Source of the DNA: Antedon mediterranea
Taxonomy: Eukaryota; Echinodermata; Crinoidea; Comatulida; Antedonidae
Assembly (NCBI RefSeq): GCF_964355755.1
Contig: NC_092672.1
Span: forward strand, 9,914,501-9,978,500
Reading direction: 5' to 3'
DNA length: 64,000 nucleotides
Numbering within the stretch: the first letter of the stretch is position 1; each line of letters opens with the position of its first letter. The position numbers and the translations under genes were made by a program. The notes below the pieces were generated by a model, which ran no database searches, was not told the origin of the DNA, and worked only from the letters and a program-made list of their open reading frames with translations. This document shows, piece after piece, positions 61,449 to 64,000 of the stretch.

Positions 61449-61784
61449 AGTTGGTTCCCATTTGGGAGCAATGTAATGATGTAAGCGCAAAGTAAGCAAT
61501 TTGATCAATCACGACACGACGAATCATCCAAACTGTCGCTTGTGAATAGTTTTAACTTAAGCGTGGTTCCCACTAGCGACGCAACACAAGGACGTAACGC
61601 AACGCAAGTGAATTGACCAATCACAAGCGATGGCTTATTCGCTTGTGATTGCTAACTGTCTATAACTTCGCTTGTCATTGGTTAAAACGTTTACGTTGCG
61701 TTTACGTCCTTGCGGTACGTTCTAGTGGGAACCAAGCTTTACTTGCGTTGCGCCTACGTCGTTGCGTTGCGCGGAGACCAAGCT
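61449..61784. mobile_element. Older family A MITE, split by a younger one
   Basis: The left part (61449-61556; AGTTGGTTCCCATTTGG...GTCGCTTGTGAATAGTTTTAA) and right part (61742-61784; CTTGCGTTGCG...GAGACCAAGCT) join into one family A element when the inner copy and one TTA are removed. Confidence 0.75.
61560..61738. mobile_element. Younger family A MITE, complete (179 bp)
   Basis: AGCGTGGTTCCCACTAG to CTAGTGGGAACCAAGCT with exact TTA duplications (61557-61559, 61739-61741). It is very similar to the copy at 25506-25685, suggesting relatively recent activity of this family. Confidence 0.9.
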
Positions 61785-63391
61785 TAGTATTGTTAGATGT
61801 GCCTATGTTTGTGCGGTCGTAAACATGATTGAAATGTGTTGTAGCAACCCTTATGTACGCACAGCATCTTGAAATATTTCTAATTTCGTGTCATCCCTAG
61901 AAAAGAAATTCATATCGAACCGTTGGCGGTGCATGAGTTGAAAACATGGAAAAGCATTTCACTTATGATATATTCCTATGGGGATCGATATACCTTCCAA
62001 AATTACACGTTCATTAATTAAGTTAATAATAACAGGATTACTTCACATTTACTGGCAAACAATCCAATTTATCGTTCGGAATTTAGGAGATTAGAAAGAA
62101 ACATATCTAAATCTCACGTTAAAAATGGAATGAATTATCATATCCCTGAATTTTTATTTTCTACGATTAAGTATTAGTACATGTTGTAAATTGTTTTTGT
62201 CAGTCATTTCGCCAATAAAATCATTGATCAAAAGTTTGAAAAAGTAAAAGACATGTAACGTTATTATAACAATGCTAATGTATGTTTTCTATATTGTTTA
62301 TAAACTTTCCATAGCGCCCTCTAATAATTACTCACCAATATCACCTGCACGCGCGATGGTCATAATGTTTTTCTTGATGACGCCCTCAATCGACAGTGAC
62401 TTCAAATTTCTGTCCATTTTGCTCTCACATCACGTACATAACGTAACATAAAATATCTAAGTTGTACGTGTATGTTTTTTATTATTACACAAGTCTATCT
62501 AGATTACCAACAAATCTTACCTGAAATTTACTATGACCCTTTGAAACCTTGGATATAGGACAAATGCATGTGTTTGGTCAAGTTAGGGTATTGCCATTTT
62601 CCTAATATTTTTTTTTATTTCATCGATGTATATTGTGAAGTATATGTGATTGGTTTAGATATTGACGTATATCAGTTATATGTCCACATTGCCAAAACTT
62701 TTGACATTTATGGTAATATTATGTCTTTAAATTTCAAGAATATGTCCGAGTGTAACGCCTGGCATTTAATTACATCAATCATGTCATGTCTTTTTCACAT
62801 TGAATATATTTTCTTTTCGTTAAAGTTTACGCCTGTCAAACTAAACTATCTTCCTGTTAATAAGGTGATTTTATAGAACCATTAGTTCCAAATAAACCTA
62901 TTTTTGTTTAATTAAAATAAACCACATTGAATGAGGTTTAATTAATTAATACAAACTAATTGGATAAATTAAAACCAGAACTTAGCAATTTATTTACATA
63001 AATTAGCACACTGTAATAAAACGTCTTGTTAAATTATCATAACTTTAAAAAAGGAAAAACAAAACTACTATTTTTTAATATTAGTGCACGGACCCCTAAT
63101 TTATAGGTCCATGATTAGTTTGTTTTGCAGAATTCATAACCGTACTGAATAAAACTTAGTATTTTATTGATGATCAAGTAAATAAAAAACTAATTAAATA
63201 ATGAAAAAAATTCATGTACTTCATGTCAATTGGCTAATTGAAAATGGAAGTAGTATCGAAAACTGTGCAGACGTATTATATAATATCATTATTGCGGACT
63301 GAAAATTTAGGCCTACACGTATTGCTTCAGATAGAACCAAAGACTAGCGACTACAATTTGAAGCAATGTGTATGCTTAATCTATTTCTAAA
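61785..63391. other. AT-rich DNA, no recognised gene
   Basis: A 102-codon frame at 62568-62876 shows no family feature and is of chance length. No RNA gene is visible. Confidence 0.5.
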
Positions 63392-63475
63392 CGATCTAAC
63401 TTTATGTGACAAATCTGATGTGCCCATGGACATGAGGATGTCATTACTACCATATGTGGGTACATCGAATTGTAA
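63392..63475. mobile_element. Family C MITE, core fragment
   Basis: TGTGACAAATCTGATGTGCC and the mirrored ATATGTGGGTACATCGAA are the subterminal arms of family C. Both termini are lost. Confidence 0.6.
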
Positions 63476-64000
63476 CTTCTCGGTCTACCCCAATTTCTTA
63501 ATACCTTTTTATATTATTTGACTAATGACTCGTGATTCCTATTAAAGCAAATTATTGAAATTAGCAACACTTGTCTGGCTCATTGCCATGTCCGAAAATC
63601 TTCTATCGATTTCATTAAAAAAGAAACAAAAACAACAACAAAAACAAAAATCAACCAAATGATACATACAACCAGTTGATACAACTGTGTAATCTCCTTA
63701 ATAAAATTAAAATTTGCAAATGTCGGTCGCTTTTAGATTATAATTGTACTAATATAATTCGCTAACTAAAGACTATTAACTTCAATTAAGTATTGCAAAT
63801 GTCAATTGATAAGTATTATTACGTCTAAAATTATGTTGAAATTCAGATGTATTTCTTTAAAGAGAATCAGTTTACCTCAAGGGAAAATAATTAACCATAA
63901 AATGATATTTGTAATGTGCTGAATGTTCAAGCTACGTTATCATATACATTTGGAATTTGGAGCTTGATATCACATTTTCATAGAGAAAAAGATAGATTGT
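63476..64000. other. AT-rich DNA, no recognised gene
   Basis: An A-rich AACAACAAAAACAAAA tract near 63620-63650 may be a retroposon tail, but nothing recognisable precedes it. Confidence 0.4.

Noticed and set aside
62568-62876. 102-codon frame
   Set aside because: Length within chance expectation; composition reflects AT-rich DNA and no family is recognisable.

Overview
The window looks like an intergenic or intronic stretch of an AT-rich animal genome (about one third G+C by eye). There are no bacterial-style operons or long open frames. Coding signal is limited to short exon-like pieces with eukaryotic splice sites, embedded in tRNA-derived SINE, Penelope-like and TTA-flanked MITE debris. 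The palindrome TAGGCCTA is extremely over-represented (about 36 exact copies; fewer than one expected). That, the repeat types, a fucosyltransferase remnant and a TNF-receptor-like exon suggest a marine invertebrate, most likely a deuterostome such as an echinoderm; this taxonomic guess is inference.

Layout. 1-5.3 kb: a 13-bp-flanked Penelope-like fragment (1394-1546) and a decayed GT10 fucosyltransferase-like coding fragment (2518-2763). 5.3-5.8 kb: a tRNA-derived SINE and a large hairpin. 9.86-10.06 kb: the best gene evidence, a first coding exon with signal peptide and one cysteine-rich domain whose spacing matches the TWEAK receptor Fn14 (TNFRSF12A); its transmembrane and TRAF-binding exons were not found. 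14-26 kb: hairpins, a CpG-rich segment, a 1.7-kb foldback element (22004-23705) and a 180-bp MITE. 28-46 kb: a tandem duplication, small inverted repeats, a 29-bp tandem repeat, candidate promoter motifs (CRE, NRF1, E-box, paired ETS). 47-52 kb: nested and abutting MITEs. 53.0-55.3 kb: a 64-bp minisatellite whose unit equals one arm of an adjacent hairpin. 56-64 kb: another TTA-flanked MITE, a GC-rich small frame and a second nested MITE pair.

The genes here do not form a visible pathway. The main biological content is one probable receptor gene (Fn14/BCMA-like) on the plus strand, plus a set of non-autonomous DNA transposon families sharing AGC...GCT ends and TTA target duplications (PIF/Harbinger-like) that have nested in each other and shaped the sequence. 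Small exons of unrecognised genes could be hidden elsewhere; I could not run homology searches or splice prediction.
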